Source: Lepus europaeus
Taxonomy: Eukaryota > Chordata > Mammalia > Lagomorpha > Leporidae
Assembly: GCF_033115175.1 (NCBI RefSeq)
Contig: NC_084834.1
Coordinates: 8,095,294-8,159,293 of the forward strand
Direction of reading: 5' to 3'
DNA: 64,000 nucleotides
Both the position numbers and the translations under genes were made by a program. The notes under the pieces were generated by a model. It made no database searches. It was given only the letters and a program-made list of their open reading frames with translations, and was not told the origin of the DNA. Shown here piece by piece: positions 37,501 to 44,175 of the stretch (the first letter of the stretch is position 1; each line of letters starts with the position of its first letter).

Positions 37501-39756
37501 GAGGGAGGTTATGGGGAGAAAAAAAACGCTATAATCCATAAATTGTGCTTTTGAAATTTATATTTATTAAAATTTTTTTAAAAAAAGGAATTCTTTCATG
37601 TTCACGGTCTTCTCTTTTTGCCTCTTTTCAAGGGATTGTGGATCATCCCACCAGACACGGACAGGGATATTCATATTCCATAGTTTTTAAATAACTATTT
37701 CCTCTTATTTTTTCAAGGAGTTTGTGCAGTGAATGGTCTGTTATATGTTGTTGGAGGAGATGATGGTTCCTGTAACTTGGCATCGGTAGAATATTATAAC
37801 CCAACAACTGATAAGTGGACAGTTGTGTCATCTTGTATGAGCACAGGTAGAAGTTATGCAGGTAATAACTGTCTCATTTTCTTAGAGTTTTCTATAATTC
37901 ATATAAGATGATATCGTTATGATTTTTATGTTAAAGTTTTTCTAAGAAAGTCTTTTTCTCAAAGTATATCTTACGCTTAAAATACTTAGCATTAGATATG
38001 TATATTCTGAAGTAGAGCCCCAGTATTCATTTGCCATTCTGTGGTATTTTATAGTCAAAATCCCAAATCTTTGCAGTATAGAAAGTCAGGTCATATGATT
38101 TAATGCGTCCCAAACCTTTTATGCAGTGAAGAGCAGTTCACTCTGCGGCAGGCTTTCATATCTCAGATATCCTGGATATTCCTCAGAATTTGCCGATTCC
38201 TGGGTTTTTCAGGGAAAGGCTCCATGAGATAGTAGTATAGTGAGGCTGTGGAATAATTTTCCATTTTTAAGCCCAACACTGGTTAAATTATGAAATACAT
38301 TTTTAGTCAATTCTGTTAGTAAGATAAGTGGTAGTAGCCTTTAATATGTATAATGGTCAGGGCCGGTGCCGTGGCTACTTGGTTAATCCTCCACCTGCGG
38401 CACCAGCATCCCATATGGGCGCCAGGTTCTAGTCCCGGTTGTTCCTCTTCCAGTCCAGCTCTCTGCTGTGGCCCAGGAAGGCAGTGGAGGGTGGCCCGAG
38501 TGCTTGAACCCCTGCACCTGCATGGGAGACCAGGAAGAAGCACCTGGCTCCTAGCTTTGGATCGGTGTAGCTCTGGCTGTAGCAGCCATTTGGGGAGTGA
38601 ACCAATGGAAGGAAGTCCTTTCTCTCTCTCTCTCTCACTCTCACTCTCACTCTCACTCTCTCACTGTCTAACTTATCTGTCAAATAAATAATAATAAAAA
38701 TATATATATAACGGTCAAGTTTGAAAACTTTGTGATATGTATTAATTATTATGATGAGATTTATGTTGCTTTAATTGTTAGAAATGTTTCTGTAACAAAT
38801 CTGGTCCAGTAGTGTAGAAAAAGGTTTATATGAATTAACAATCATTGTTGTTTATTGTCATCCAAAACAATACTAAATAGAAGAATTATACACACAGTAA
38901 CATCCCAGAATAAAAGGGCTCAAAATTAAGTGAAAATTTTTTCAGCAGTTTCACTGAGGTATAACTGACAGGATAAATACTTCATAGCTAAAGTGTACAA
39001 TTTCATTATTTTTGACATCTGGGTATACGATGAACACATCTCCACAGTCAAGGTAGTGAACATAACTGTCTCCCTCAAAAGCTTCCTGCCCCCTTGAGTA
39101 CTAGATGAATTTTGGTATTGCCTGAGTGAAGTTACATACCCTGGAACAGAGCAAAAGGGAAAAGACTAGTTCCGTATTAACTAGTCTGATGTATTCCTGG
39201 CTCATGACTAAACAGAGATTCCGCTTGTTGTTTAGATTAAAATGATAGTACTGACGCTGGTGCCATGGCTTAACAGGCTAATCCTCCGGCACACCTGGTT
39301 CTAGCCCCGGTCGGGGCACCGGATTCTGTCCCGGTTGCCCCTCTTCCAGGCCAGCTGTCTGCTGTGGCCCAGGAGTACAGTGGAGGATAGTTCAGGTCCT
39401 TGGGCCCTGCACCCGCATGGGAGACCAGGAGAAGCACCTGGCTCCTGGCTTCAGATCAGCGCAGTGCGCTGGCCGCAGCACGCGGGCCGCAGCGGCCACT
39501 GGAGGGAGAACCAACAGAAAAGGAAGACCTTTCTCTCTATCTCTCTCTCTCACTGTCCACTCTGCCTGTTAAAAAGAAAAAAAAATGATAGTACTGAAAG
39601 TTTAAGAGAGAGATGCTGAAGTTACGATGTGTTCAGTCCCTGTTGCTTGAGTAATAGAGAATTCAGTACTTTAAGATGCCAAATGCTGCCTGTGACGTCT
39701 GTTTGATTTCTTCGTCTCTTTGCTCAGGAGTCACAGTGATCGATAAACCATTATGA
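9230..39756 (+). CDS. KLHL2: KLHL2 (Kelch-like 2, Mayven), 3' ten coding exons; 5' end outside window
   Basis: Join of 9230-9339, 13327-13443, 15062-15211, 21166-21283, 27373-27570, 28696-28797, 32875-33003, 33624-33764, 37718-37861 and 39728-39756. All introns are GT-AG and the reading frame is continuous, giving 1,238 bases that encode about the last 412 residues. The family protein is about 593 residues, so roughly residues 182-593 are here and the N-terminal BTB domain is upstream. Visible domains are the BACK helices (first three exons) and six Kelch repeats, with the double glycine seen in VVGG, AVGG, AVGG, AVGG, AVGG and VVGG and the spaced Tyr and Trp of each blade. From family knowledge, KLHL2 is an actin-binding, cytoplasmic substrate adaptor of CUL3-RING ubiquitin ligases, reported to act on WNK kinases. 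KLHL3 is the nearest paralogue. I chose KLHL2 because the recalled sequence matches almost residue for residue and because MSMO1 follows. No frameshift or premature stop was seen. Confidence 0.97.
9340..10430. other. Intronic stretch with no recognised repeat
   Basis: KLHL2 intron sequence following the first exon. A 117-codon open frame at 9426-9779 overlaps GC-richer DNA but starts at a weak ATG, has no splice context and matches nothing I know. Confidence 0.45.
10440..10715 (+). mobile_element. C-SINE, diverged
   Basis: Old sense copy recognised by gggttcaagtcccagttcc, gattccagcctcctgcc and ttttgaataat at the tail. Confidence 0.65.
11085..11407 (-). mobile_element. C-SINE with 16-base target duplication
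   Basis: Antisense full-length copy flanked by aactaataaccatttt at 11069-11084 and 11408-11423. Confidence 0.95.
11424..12430. other. Intronic stretch with little recognisable
   Basis: Mostly unique KLHL2 intron sequence. About 12,115-12,180 (ctccggcacctggcagg, gcagaataaa) may be a short L2 tail. Confidence 0.4.
12440..12725 (+). mobile_element. C-SINE, diverged
   Basis: Sense copy recognised by ccacccatgtggaagacccg, gaaatgaaccagcag and the tail ctttcaaatataaataaa. Confidence 0.75.
13327..13443 (+). CDS. KLHL2: KLHL2 coding exon, BACK domain (residues about 219-257)
   Basis: 117 bases, 39 whole codons, phase 0 at both ends. It follows a pyrimidine-rich acceptor ending gcccag and is followed by gtaaat. 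It encodes [12 protein letters not shown] through REYLVQ, the central BACK helices with the family-typical 'AVIAWVNHD' stretch. Confidence 0.97.
13444..14215. other. Intronic stretch with no recognised repeat
   Basis: KLHL2 intron after the second exon, with a 16-base poly-T at about 13,764. Nothing else identified. Confidence 0.45.
14222..14266 (+). mobile_element. Mariner-like MITE end fragment
   Basis: The text gaggtacttcaaaatgtgca, then ggaaaaatggaattaaaag, matches the left end of the MITE found complete at 25318-25877. It is cut by the following SINE. Confidence 0.55.
14268..14520 (+). mobile_element. C-SINE, diverged, tail altered
   Basis: Sense copy recognised by gccacccatgggggagaccta and agacatttggggagtg; the tail is replaced by a (GTTT)n run. 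Confidence 0.7.
14532..14818 (+). mobile_element. C-SINE, diverged
   Basis: Second sense copy in tandem: gggcacagtggttaagttgc at the head, cctttcaaataaatg at the tail. Confidence 0.75.
15062..15211 (+). CDS. KLHL2: KLHL2 coding exon, end of BACK and linker (residues about 258-307)
   Basis: 150 bases, 50 codons, phase 0 at both ends. Acceptor ttattacag, donor gtagga. It encodes [20 protein letters not shown] through RTPMNLPK, the last BACK helices (with the '[11 protein letters not shown]' motif common to KLHL proteins) and the linker into the propeller. Confidence 0.97.
15212..16244. other. Intronic stretch with no recognised feature
   Basis: KLHL2 intron sequence. A 102-codon open frame at 15,773-16,081 has no coding features. 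Confidence 0.45.
16263..16605 (+). mobile_element. C-SINE, young, perfect 18-base target duplication
   Basis: Sense full-length copy flanked by aaatgtaggacggacccc (16245-16262 and 16606-16623). The two copies are identical, so the insertion is recent. Confidence 0.97.
16624..17820. other. Intronic stretch, possible ancient LINE relic
   Basis: AT-rich sequence. The phrase ccatctgggtctgctgattt near 17,060 resembles very old CR1/L3-type LINE relics read antisense, but this is weak. Confidence 0.25.
17821..18345. other. Intronic stretch with no recognised feature
   Basis: AT-rich KLHL2 intron; nothing identified on either strand. Confidence 0.45.
18349..18658 (-). mobile_element. C-SINE, older type
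   Basis: Antisense copy between caggattgat and caggatcgat, a slightly decayed target duplication. Confidence 0.88.
18849..19183 (+). mobile_element. C-SINE, older type
   Basis: Sense full-length copy (ggggccagcactgtggcaca to ttttaaataaataaaataaa). The flanks agacaattctt and agacaactctt form a decayed duplication. Confidence 0.9.
19190..20170. other. Intronic stretch with no recognised repeat
   Basis: KLHL2 intron sequence with short T-runs; no exon or nameable repeat. Confidence 0.45.
20180..20480 (+). repeat. L2 LINE 3' fragment
   Basis: L2-like order: ccttccaggaagcttttgct, tagtgagatccgtaagctct, gatggtgggcacgtagta. Confidence 0.5.
20485..21160. other. Intronic stretch with no recognised repeat
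   Basis: Unique-looking intron sequence ahead of the first Kelch exon. Confidence 0.4.
21166..21283 (+). CDS. KLHL2: KLHL2 coding exon, Kelch repeat 1 (residues about 308-347)
   Basis: Acceptor ctgcttttgcag, donor gtgagc; phase 0 in, phase 1 out. It encodes [20 protein letters not shown] through RCRAG. The VVGG glycines and the later Tyr and Trp mark the first Kelch blade. An antisense SINE begins about 110 bases downstream. Confidence 0.97.
21392..21722 (-). mobile_element. C-SINE, older type
   Basis: Antisense copy starting with a long T-run and ending gcacagctctggcccc. Flanks tagaaaacc and tagaaaagc form a near-duplication. It lies about 110 bases from a KLHL2 donor site. Confidence 0.9.
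22140..22650 (-). repeat. Old L1 relic, antisense
   Basis: Typical reverse L1 text such as aattaccgattcaaagggca, tcacttccactaac and gtgtctctacactcctgac. Confidence 0.55.
22970..23302 (-). mobile_element. C-SINE, intermediate type
   Basis: Antisense copy from aagatttttcattcattt, with tgacaggtagagttacag, to ccacagtgccggcc. Confidence 0.92.
23310..23570 (-). repeat. Possible old L1 relic
   Basis: Text such as atttggtcaggtattttga and gttctcatgattagattg recurs in old antisense L1 sequence as I recall it. Confidence 0.3.
23580..23919 (-). mobile_element. C-SINE, older type
   Basis: Antisense copy with an extended (GA)n stretch at about 23,630-23,665, ending ccacagcgctggtccc. Confidence 0.9.
23985..24480 (-). 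repeat. Old L1 ORF2 relic, antisense
   Basis: Reads tagccagttgtcctaacacc then ttattgactaatctgcg, the familiar reverse of L1 ORF2 near its 3' end; heavily decayed. Confidence 0.5.
25318..25877 (+). mobile_element. Mariner-like MITE, interrupted by a C-SINE
   Basis: The left end agggtactttgaaaagtttg pairs with the reverse complement of the right end (ttttccatgaactttgaagc) as terminal inverted repeats. Its own length without the SINE is about 200 bases. It inserted into the Tigger element at TA-rich sequence. Confidence 0.65.
25436..25789 (+). mobile_element. C-SINE, young type, nested in a MITE
   Basis: Sense copy with an exact 18-base duplication gaaaaatgagtatgatgg (25418-25435 and 25790-25807). 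The head carries an extra ctaattag repeat block at about 25,451-25,470. Confidence 0.96.
25978..26705. other. Intronic stretch with no recognised feature
   Basis: KLHL2 intron sequence; a 70-codon frame near 26,100 is not supported as coding. Confidence 0.4.
26712..26905 (+). repeat. MER20-like hAT-Charlie relic
   Basis: Order of gaatcagcaagctttttct, aaaggactagaaagtaag, gtggggctgtgttccactaa and cttgactcgtatttatggg follows the MER20 consensus as I remember it. MER20 copies have been reported as enhancers elsewhere; nothing here shows activity. Confidence 0.6.
26906..27372. other. Intronic stretch before the second Kelch exon
   Basis: AT-rich; a short direct repeat attagaaaaagccagg/attagaaaaagccagt occurs near 27,143 and 27,167. 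Confidence 0.4.
27373..27570 (+). CDS. KLHL2: KLHL2 coding exon, Kelch repeat 2 and start of 3 (residues about 347-413)
   Basis: 198 bases, phase 1 at both ends. Acceptor ttcatttgcag, donor gtgatt. It encodes [20 protein letters not shown] through [10 protein letters not shown]. This is the longest exon here; it spans one blade and the first strand of the next. Confidence 0.97.
27704..28018 (+). mobile_element. C-SINE, young type with internal deletion
   Basis: Sense copy from gggccagcgccgtggctcaa to ctgtcaaaaaaa. The GC-rich ccgcagcggccattgg segment is lost and replaced by cacagctatgaccaacc. Flanks agaagtaagtt and agaagtaggtt. Confidence 0.93.
28097..28436 (-). mobile_element. C-SINE, older type
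   Basis: Antisense copy from aagatttattttttattt to ccacaatgccggcccc. Confidence 0.9.
28696..28797 (+). CDS. KLHL2: KLHL2 coding exon, rest of Kelch repeat 3 (residues about 413-447)
   Basis: 102 bases, phase 1 at both ends. Acceptor tttttatacag, donor gtaggt. It encodes [20 protein letters not shown] through VGVGVVGG, with the expected Tyr-Asn and Glu-Trp positions of a Kelch repeat. Confidence 0.97.
29070..29407 (-). mobile_element. C-SINE, older type
   Basis: Antisense copy from aaaaagatttgtttatt to acattgctggcccc. Confidence 0.88.
29678..29865 (+). mobile_element. C-SINE, truncated and diverged
   Basis: Sense copy recognised by gattccagcctcctgctctt and ctcatatgggagatctgg; the 3' third is missing. 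Confidence 0.65.
29880..30300 (-). repeat. Old L1 relic, antisense
   Basis: Reads gtgcttccaagttcatcatg and tttttattgccagatagtat, reverse of the L1 3' part. It abuts a much younger L1. Confidence 0.5.
30325..32730 (-). mobile_element. 5'-truncated rabbit L1, antisense, with 17-base target duplication
   Basis: Exact duplication ccattagtcagattttt at 30308-30324 and 32731-32747. On the minus strand, 32,734 down to about 31,450 encodes a decayed ORF2 C-terminus (motifs [27 protein letters not shown]), followed by a 3' UTR ending near 30,325 in an A-rich tail. A C-SINE sits inside at 31105-31443. The copy has stops and is not intact. It lies in the intron before Kelch repeat 4. Confidence 0.93.
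31105..31443 (-). mobile_element. C-SINE, young type, inside the L1
   Basis: Antisense copy from gacaggcagagtgg-type text (aacaggcagagtggacagtg) to gccgcggcgccggcc, preceded by a (TTG)n and poly-T run. It is younger than the L1 it interrupts. Confidence 0.92.
32875..33003 (+). CDS. KLHL2: KLHL2 coding exon, Kelch repeat 4 (residues about 447-490)
   Basis: 129 bases, phase 1 at both ends. Acceptor ccatgtgtag, donor gtaaat. It encodes [20 protein letters not shown] through STRRSGAG. It begins 127 bases after the right target-site copy of a large L1 insertion, which left the exon and its acceptor intact. Confidence 0.97.
33004..33623. other. Short KLHL2 intron with no repeat
   Basis: AT-rich intron between Kelch exons 4 and 5; nothing recognised. 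Confidence 0.5.
33624..33764 (+). CDS. KLHL2: KLHL2 coding exon, Kelch repeat 5 (residues about 490-537)
   Basis: 141 bases, phase 1 at both ends. Acceptor gtcttgcag, donor gtatct. It encodes [20 protein letters not shown] through CRRNAG. The intron before it is only 620 bases and contains no SINE. Confidence 0.97.
33765..34295. other. Intronic stretch with no recognised feature
   Basis: KLHL2 intron; a small CAG/CAA run (gcaacagcagcagcaacaag) at about 34,233. Confidence 0.4.
34300..34775 (+). repeat. hAT-type DNA transposon relic (Zaphod-like)
   Basis: taatgcatagcttaatggtg, tctgagaaatgtgattttgt and attatgggaccgctgtc follow, in order, a hAT consensus I recall as Zaphod. It is interrupted by a poly-T/TA run at about 34,490-34,530. 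Confidence 0.45.
34780..35495. other. Intronic stretch with no recognised repeat
   Basis: AT-rich KLHL2 intron, nothing identified. Confidence 0.4.
35500..35832 (+). mobile_element. C-SINE, older type
   Basis: Sense copy: gggctagtgttgtggcgcag to cctttcaaataaataaatac. Confidence 0.9.
35868..35950 (+). mobile_element. C-SINE 3' fragment
   Basis: Only the end of an element: ggggagtaaaccagtagatg and a (AAAC)n tail. Confidence 0.7.
35966..36255 (+). mobile_element. C-SINE, diverged
   Basis: Third sense element in a row, with gggatgcccacatccc at its start and cctttcaaacaaataaag at its end. Confidence 0.75.
36256..36980. other. AT-rich intronic stretch
   Basis: No gene or clear repeat; about 36,835-36,890 may be a MIR tail (gaagattaaatgaattaata). 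Confidence 0.35.
36985..37262 (-). mobile_element. C-SINE, diverged
   Basis: Antisense relic: catctgctggttcactacc, atgcctgcaacaactggg, accattaggctaaatgcc. Confidence 0.7.
37263..37590 (+). mobile_element. Rabbit L1 3' UTR fragment
   Basis: Sense copy of the same 3' UTR found reversed at 30325-30650: shared gagtcactgtgcacttactc-like start, tgggtgcaaactgttgaaat, and an A-rich end. It lies about 125 bases upstream of the Kelch 6 exon. Confidence 0.85.
37718..37861 (+). CDS. KLHL2: KLHL2 coding exon, Kelch repeat 6 (residues about 537-585)
   Basis: 144 bases, phase 1 at both ends. The acceptor is ttttttcaag (AAG rather than CAG) and the donor gtaata. It encodes [20 protein letters not shown] through STGRSYAG, the last blade. 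Confidence 0.97.
37862..38355. other. Intronic stretch with no recognised repeat
   Basis: Last KLHL2 intron, 5' part; nothing identified. Confidence 0.4.
38361..38700 (+). mobile_element. C-SINE with expanded CT/CA tract
   Basis: Sense copy from gggccggtgccgtggctac to ctgtcaaataaataataa, with a (CACTCT)n tract at about 38,615-38,665. Flanks tataatggtca and tataacggtca. Confidence 0.92.
38940..39115 (-). repeat. Old L1 3' end relic, antisense
   Basis: tttcactgaggtataactga, aaagtgtacaatttcattat and cacagtcaaggtagtgaaca match the reverse L1 3' end of old subfamilies. Confidence 0.6.
39255..39582 (+). mobile_element. C-SINE, young, with duplicated GC segment
   Basis: Sense copy with duplication aaaatgatagtactga (39239-39254 and 39583-39598). 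The head lacks the cgcctgcggcg part. It lies 145 bases before the last KLHL2 exon. Confidence 0.95.
39728..39756 (+). CDS. KLHL2: KLHL2 last coding exon (GVTVIDKPL, stop)
   Basis: After acceptor ttgctcag the frame reads GVTVIDKPL and stops at TGA 39754-39756. The short C-terminal strand closes the propeller with the first blade. The exon continues into the 3' UTR. Confidence 0.96.
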
Positions 39757-40860
39757 GCCCGAGATATCTTCGGCATATTTATACCTGAGAACCAGGCGGC
39801 ACCAAGCATTTCTGAAGTGACTGAGAATCCAGCACTTCACTTGTAGCTGCACTTTGAGTCTCAGCAGAAGACGAGGTCATCTGCCTTTCTAGGCCTCGGT
39901 TACTGAAGATTATTTTTGGTAGAAGCACCGTGTAGGCTTTTTCTGCAATGAGCAGCAGCTGACTGAATTTTAATAAGAAACCTGGACTGCAGTACTCATT
40001 CTGTAGTCTTTAGACAACACTTGCTTTCCTAAAGACTAGTTCTTCTCGTCCTTGAATGACTATGGATTATTTTGTGAGGGAGGATAAAGTAATGTGTGCT
40101 CTTGTAAAATTAACTTTTATCTTTATTTCTTCTCCTGAAAATCTGTATACCTGGGAACTGAAAATCTTTGAACAGGTATTAAAATCTACGTAAGTATACA
40201 ACCTAGTTGAGGGATAAAACTGTTTGCTTTTATAAAATATCTTTGATTACATGAATATAATAAATTGTGTGCATATAAATGTGTGTCTATAGGCTTTCCT
40301 TTAAATATGTTTGAAAAGATGTTTGAAACTTGATTATACTATTTATAATTGGCACAGTACTTTGAATTATGCCAGTACTACATTGTAAAACAGAGTTGTA
40401 TTTTTTGATATTTAACAATGCTTAACACTTTAAAATGCCACTTCTGAGGAATGAACATGGTGTAACACACTTGAATATGTGTGATGCCAAACTTTTTTAA
40501 ATAAAATATAAATTATGCTTATTTATTATTTTCTTTAGTTTAATCTTGGTCATGTTTTGGTGTGTATTTTTAATTTTTTTTCTTAAAGTAACACTTTGGC
40601 ATGAACATTACTGCAGGTTTTTGATGAATATAATGAATGTATGGAATTCAACTGAATTTGCATGGTCTTAAGAAATTTTTTCTGTGTGTATAAATTTAGC
40701 TGCTATTAACAGAAGAAAGAGCTTTCTGTAAGTAGCCATTGTGCATTGATCAGATACAACTTTTCTGAGATATTCAATTAGTCTCACTTTAAAAAATGAC
40801 CAAAACATGTCTTTATTGAATTATCTTTGAATAAAAGTTTGTATATTATTTGTTTCACAA
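39757..40860 (+). other. KLHL2: KLHL2 3' UTR with three candidate poly(A) signals
   Basis: Canonical AATAAA hexamers occur at 40259-40264, 40499-40504 and 40830-40835. The last is followed about 25 bases on by a GT-rich stretch and is the likely main 3' end near 40,855. The region is AT-rich and free of SINEs, unlike its flanks, as expected for a retained UTR. The exact ends need transcript data. Confidence 0.7.
40830..40835 (+). terminator. KLHL2: Distal AATAAA poly(A) signal of KLHL2
   Basis: The hexamer in ttgaataaaagttt is followed by TG-rich sequence. Two earlier hexamers (40259, 40499) could give shorter UTRs. Confidence 0.6.
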
Positions 40861-41105
40861 TGTCCTTGATTTTTATCTGTTTGGTTTGATATTAAGAAGG
40901 TTGCCTGTTCAGTTTGTATGTTCTTTTAAAATTTTGCATTTCCTAACTTCACAAATCCGTATTTTTAATGTGTGGTCAGAATTATCTATAAGGCAAGTCT
41001 ATTATGTCAATAACTAGAGTCACTTAAAATTGTCCTTTAAGAAAATAGTAGCCACAGTCCCATCATAGGAAAGTCTCTCGAGGTTTAATGAAATTTAAAC
41101 TCTGT

Positions 41106-41456
41106 TTTTTTTTTTTGTTTTTTTTTTTAGGTGTATTTATTTACTTGAAAGTCAGAATTACACAGAGAGAGAAGGAGAGGCACACCAAGAGAGAGGTCTT
41201 CCACCCACTGGTTCACTCCATAAATGGCTGCAATGGCCAGAGCTGGGCTGATCCAAAGCCAAGAGCCAGGAGCTTCTTCTTGGGTCTCCCATGTGGGTTC
41301 AGGGGCTCAAGGACTTGGGCCATCTTCTAGTGCTTTCCCAGGCCATTGCGGAGAACTAGATTGGAAATAGAGCAGCCAGGACTCAAACCAATGCCCATAT
41401 GAGATGCCGGCACTGCAGGCAGTAGCTTTACCTGCTACGCCACAGTGCCAGCCCCA
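41106..41456 (-). mobile_element. C-SINE, older type
   Basis: Antisense copy with flanking aaactctgt (41097-41105 and 41457-41465). First SINE downstream of KLHL2. Confidence 0.93.
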
Positions 41457-41479
41457 AACTCTGTATTTCTTGATCCCTG

Positions 41480-41745
41480 ATATTGGCAGGATAAAAGATA
41501 CATAGAAAACTATTAGCATTGGACCAAAAGTAAATCCAAAGGGAAAAAAATACCTTTTCTAAAGCGACTAAGAAATATGGTTTTGATACTAACTGAAAGG
41601 AATCATGGAGCTAGGAGTTGGGGAGTGAACTGAATAGATAACTAAGGTCATGGGAAAGGAAGGTATACTATAATGAATTTCCTAAGACAAGCTACTAATG
41701 AGCAAAACTAATTTTTAGTGCATAATTTTAGAGGCTGAGATTCCA
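41480..41745. other. Intergenic stretch with no recognised feature
   Basis: No gene or repeat recognised. Confidence 0.4.
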
Positions 41746-41749
41746 AATG

Positions 41750-42090
41750 TCATAGTACAAACTTCATGGCATGGGCTGCCCCTTGGCTATATCATCTGAT
41801 GTACAGATAGCAACGGTGGAGTATGAGCAGGAACAAGCAAGCAATTACATCTTAAAACAGCAGCAGAGAGCTAGGTGGTGCCAAGCTTGCTCCTTTTAGA
41901 ACAACCCTCTTAGGAGTAACTCAAGGGATCATGTGAGAACTACCTTCTGAGAGTACATCCCCATGACCTAAGGATCCCCAACAAGTCCCTACCTCTAAGA
42001 AGTCCCATCACCTCCCAGTACTGCCAAGATGAGGACCAAGCTTCTAGCACTTGGGCCCTTAGGGGACACAAACCATATCCAAACCATAGC
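41750..42090. repeat. Old mammal-wide interspersed relic
   Basis: ccatgacctaaggatccc and ggggacacaaaccatatcca are typical of a common old repeat end whose family I cannot name with confidence. Confidence 0.4.
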
Positions 42091-42221
42091 AGAAAAGGGG
42101 AGGAGGTGGTGATGGGACATTGTGGCAGGTACCTCAGAAGAATTTAAAAGGTTAACATTATATATTGCCAAAATGGTTGAAGATCAAGAAGAAAGATACT
42201 GGACTAGTCAGCTTTTCATTT

Positions 42222-42347
42222 TTTTAAAAGATTGATTGGTTGGTTGGTTGATTGATTTGAAAGGCAGCATTACAGAGAGAGAGCAGCAGAGAGAGAGAGG
42301 TCTTCCATCCGCTGGTTCACTCCCCAGATGGCCACAACGGCCGGAGC
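42222..42347 (-). mobile_element. 5'-truncated C-SINE
   Basis: Antisense copy holding only the tail half, from a (TTGG/TTGA)n tail to gccggagctg. It has gcttttcatt on both sides, so it inserted already truncated. Confidence 0.85.
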
Positions 42348-42379
42348 TGGCTTTTCATTATTTTTATTTCATTATTTTT

Positions 42380-42775
42380 ATTAAAACACCTGGAAGAAGC
42401 CTCTTAGAAAGGTTTCTTTTGGCTTACAGTTTGGAGGCTCGCAGTCTAAAATTGGACAATCCCTTGGTCTGGTATCTGTTGAGAGTCGTGTGTGGTGGAA
42501 CATTCATGAAGAGAGGGTGAGCCAGGAGGCAGACAGGGAACCCATTCTTCTTCCATGTCCCTGTGTTTCTTTATAAAGCTCTGTGACTTGGTCATGGGGT
42601 TCCACCCTAGCAACCTTATCCTACCAATCACTTCCCAAAGGTGGCCCCACCCTCAGGAAGCAGACCTGGGCCCTAGTCCATCAACCCTGAATCCATTAAC
42701 CTTGGCATAAGACTTTCAGGCTTAAAGGTCTGAATGAGTCTGGAGAGACAAATGCTGTTTAAGCCATAACAGTTA
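42380..42775. repeat. Old mammal-wide interspersed relic
   Basis: Same family as at 41750-42090: ttacagtttggaggctcgca, cacttcccaaaggtggcccc, catccattaacc-type end. Confidence 0.4.
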
Positions 42776-42879
42776 CCTCTGATAACATGTCTATTAAGTT
42801 AATAGGGATTGTTCAGATTTAAACACAGAATTGTATCAAATATTTAATAGAACTCTGCATTGTACATGAGAATATAAAG

Positions 42880-43985
42880 AATTTAATCAGAAAAGGCCTA
42901 TGTCTCACTTGATGAACTTCTGCCTTGGTGTGGTCTCCAAGAACATCCATCGTCAGCAGAGATGCTGAGAGTCTGATGGACTTGGAGCACTGTTAGCTGT
43001 ACTCTGACAACACAGAACTCCTCAGTGGCCAGATATGTTGTGGGCTTTGCCCCCTCACCAAGAAATTCTGCAACAGACACCGACTGGGCACCTAGCAATA
43101 CAATTCTGATGCTACCTACCTTGACCTGATAGTGTTAAGTTGCAGGCTCAGGCCCATACACCTACTCCCACAGCAGATACTAATCACAGGTCCAGGCCAC
43201 AGCTACTCTGACCAACTAGCTCCAAACCAGGATTCCCACAACTGTCTCCGTGGGATGGCTTAATTTTCTGGGACAGCTCCCAGAACTCAGAAAACACATT
43301 TGTTTACTGATTTATTCTCAGAAGTAGTATAAAGGATACATAAGGGGCTGGCACTGTGGAACAGTGGGTTACGCTTCAGCCTGCAATGCTGGCATCCTCT
43401 ATGGGTGCCAATGGCTCCTCTGCTCCAGTTGCTCCACTCCTATACAGCTGATGTGCCTGGGAAGATGGCCCAAGTGCTTGGGCCAGTGCACCCATCTGGG
43501 ACACCCAGAAGAAGCTCCATGCTCCTGGCTTCAGCCTGGCACAGCCCCAGCCATTGCAGCCATTTGGGTAGCGAATCAGTGAATAAAGATTTCTCCTCTC
43601 TAACTCTGCCTTTCAAATAAATAAATAAGTCTTTAAAAAATACAATACTAAAGGATACAGAAGAGGTGGATTGGGTGAGGTTTTGGGGCCAGGGGACACC
43701 CTCTCTGGGCATCCCACCCTCCCAGCACCTCCATGTGCTCATGGCCCAGAAGCCTGTCAATTCCTCTTCACCAGTTACATAGCTCTGTCTCCATCCCCTT
43801 CCCAGAGGTCTGTGGTGGGGTTGCAAGTGCCAACCCTTTAGTCATTGGCCCTTCTAGTGACTGTTGTCATTCTGAAAACTCTCAGGGCTCTTCCCTCAGC
43901 CACCATGAGCACAGACCCGAGTGTGCTCAGGAGGCTCCTCGTGGGTAACAATTTCCTATCAGGAAACTGAAAAGATTTTAGGAGA
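42880..43985. repeat. Old LTR-like relic interrupted by a C-SINE
   Basis: ggcttaattttctgggacag, ctcccagaactcag, then on the other side of the SINE ggatacagaagaggtgg and ccctcccagcacctccatgt, follow a solo LTR of an old mammalian ERVL/MaLR-type family as I recall it. No viral genes are present. Confidence 0.4.
43345..43640 (+). mobile_element. C-SINE, older type
   Basis: Sense copy: ggggctggcactgtggaaca to ctttcaaataaataaataag. aaaggata is repeated on both sides. Confidence 0.92.
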
Positions 43986-44175
43986 GGGAGAGGAACTCTG
44001 TAAGAGCAAACATTTCATATACCAGACCTCTAAACACCAATGCTCCATGAAACTATGAATCTACAATGTCTGTGAATCAAAGATTTATCTCAACATTTTT
44101 TAAGTTTTAAGATACTATAATCTCAGTCTATTAAGGTAACAAAGTATTAACTACTTAGCATGTCAAATGCCTCTT

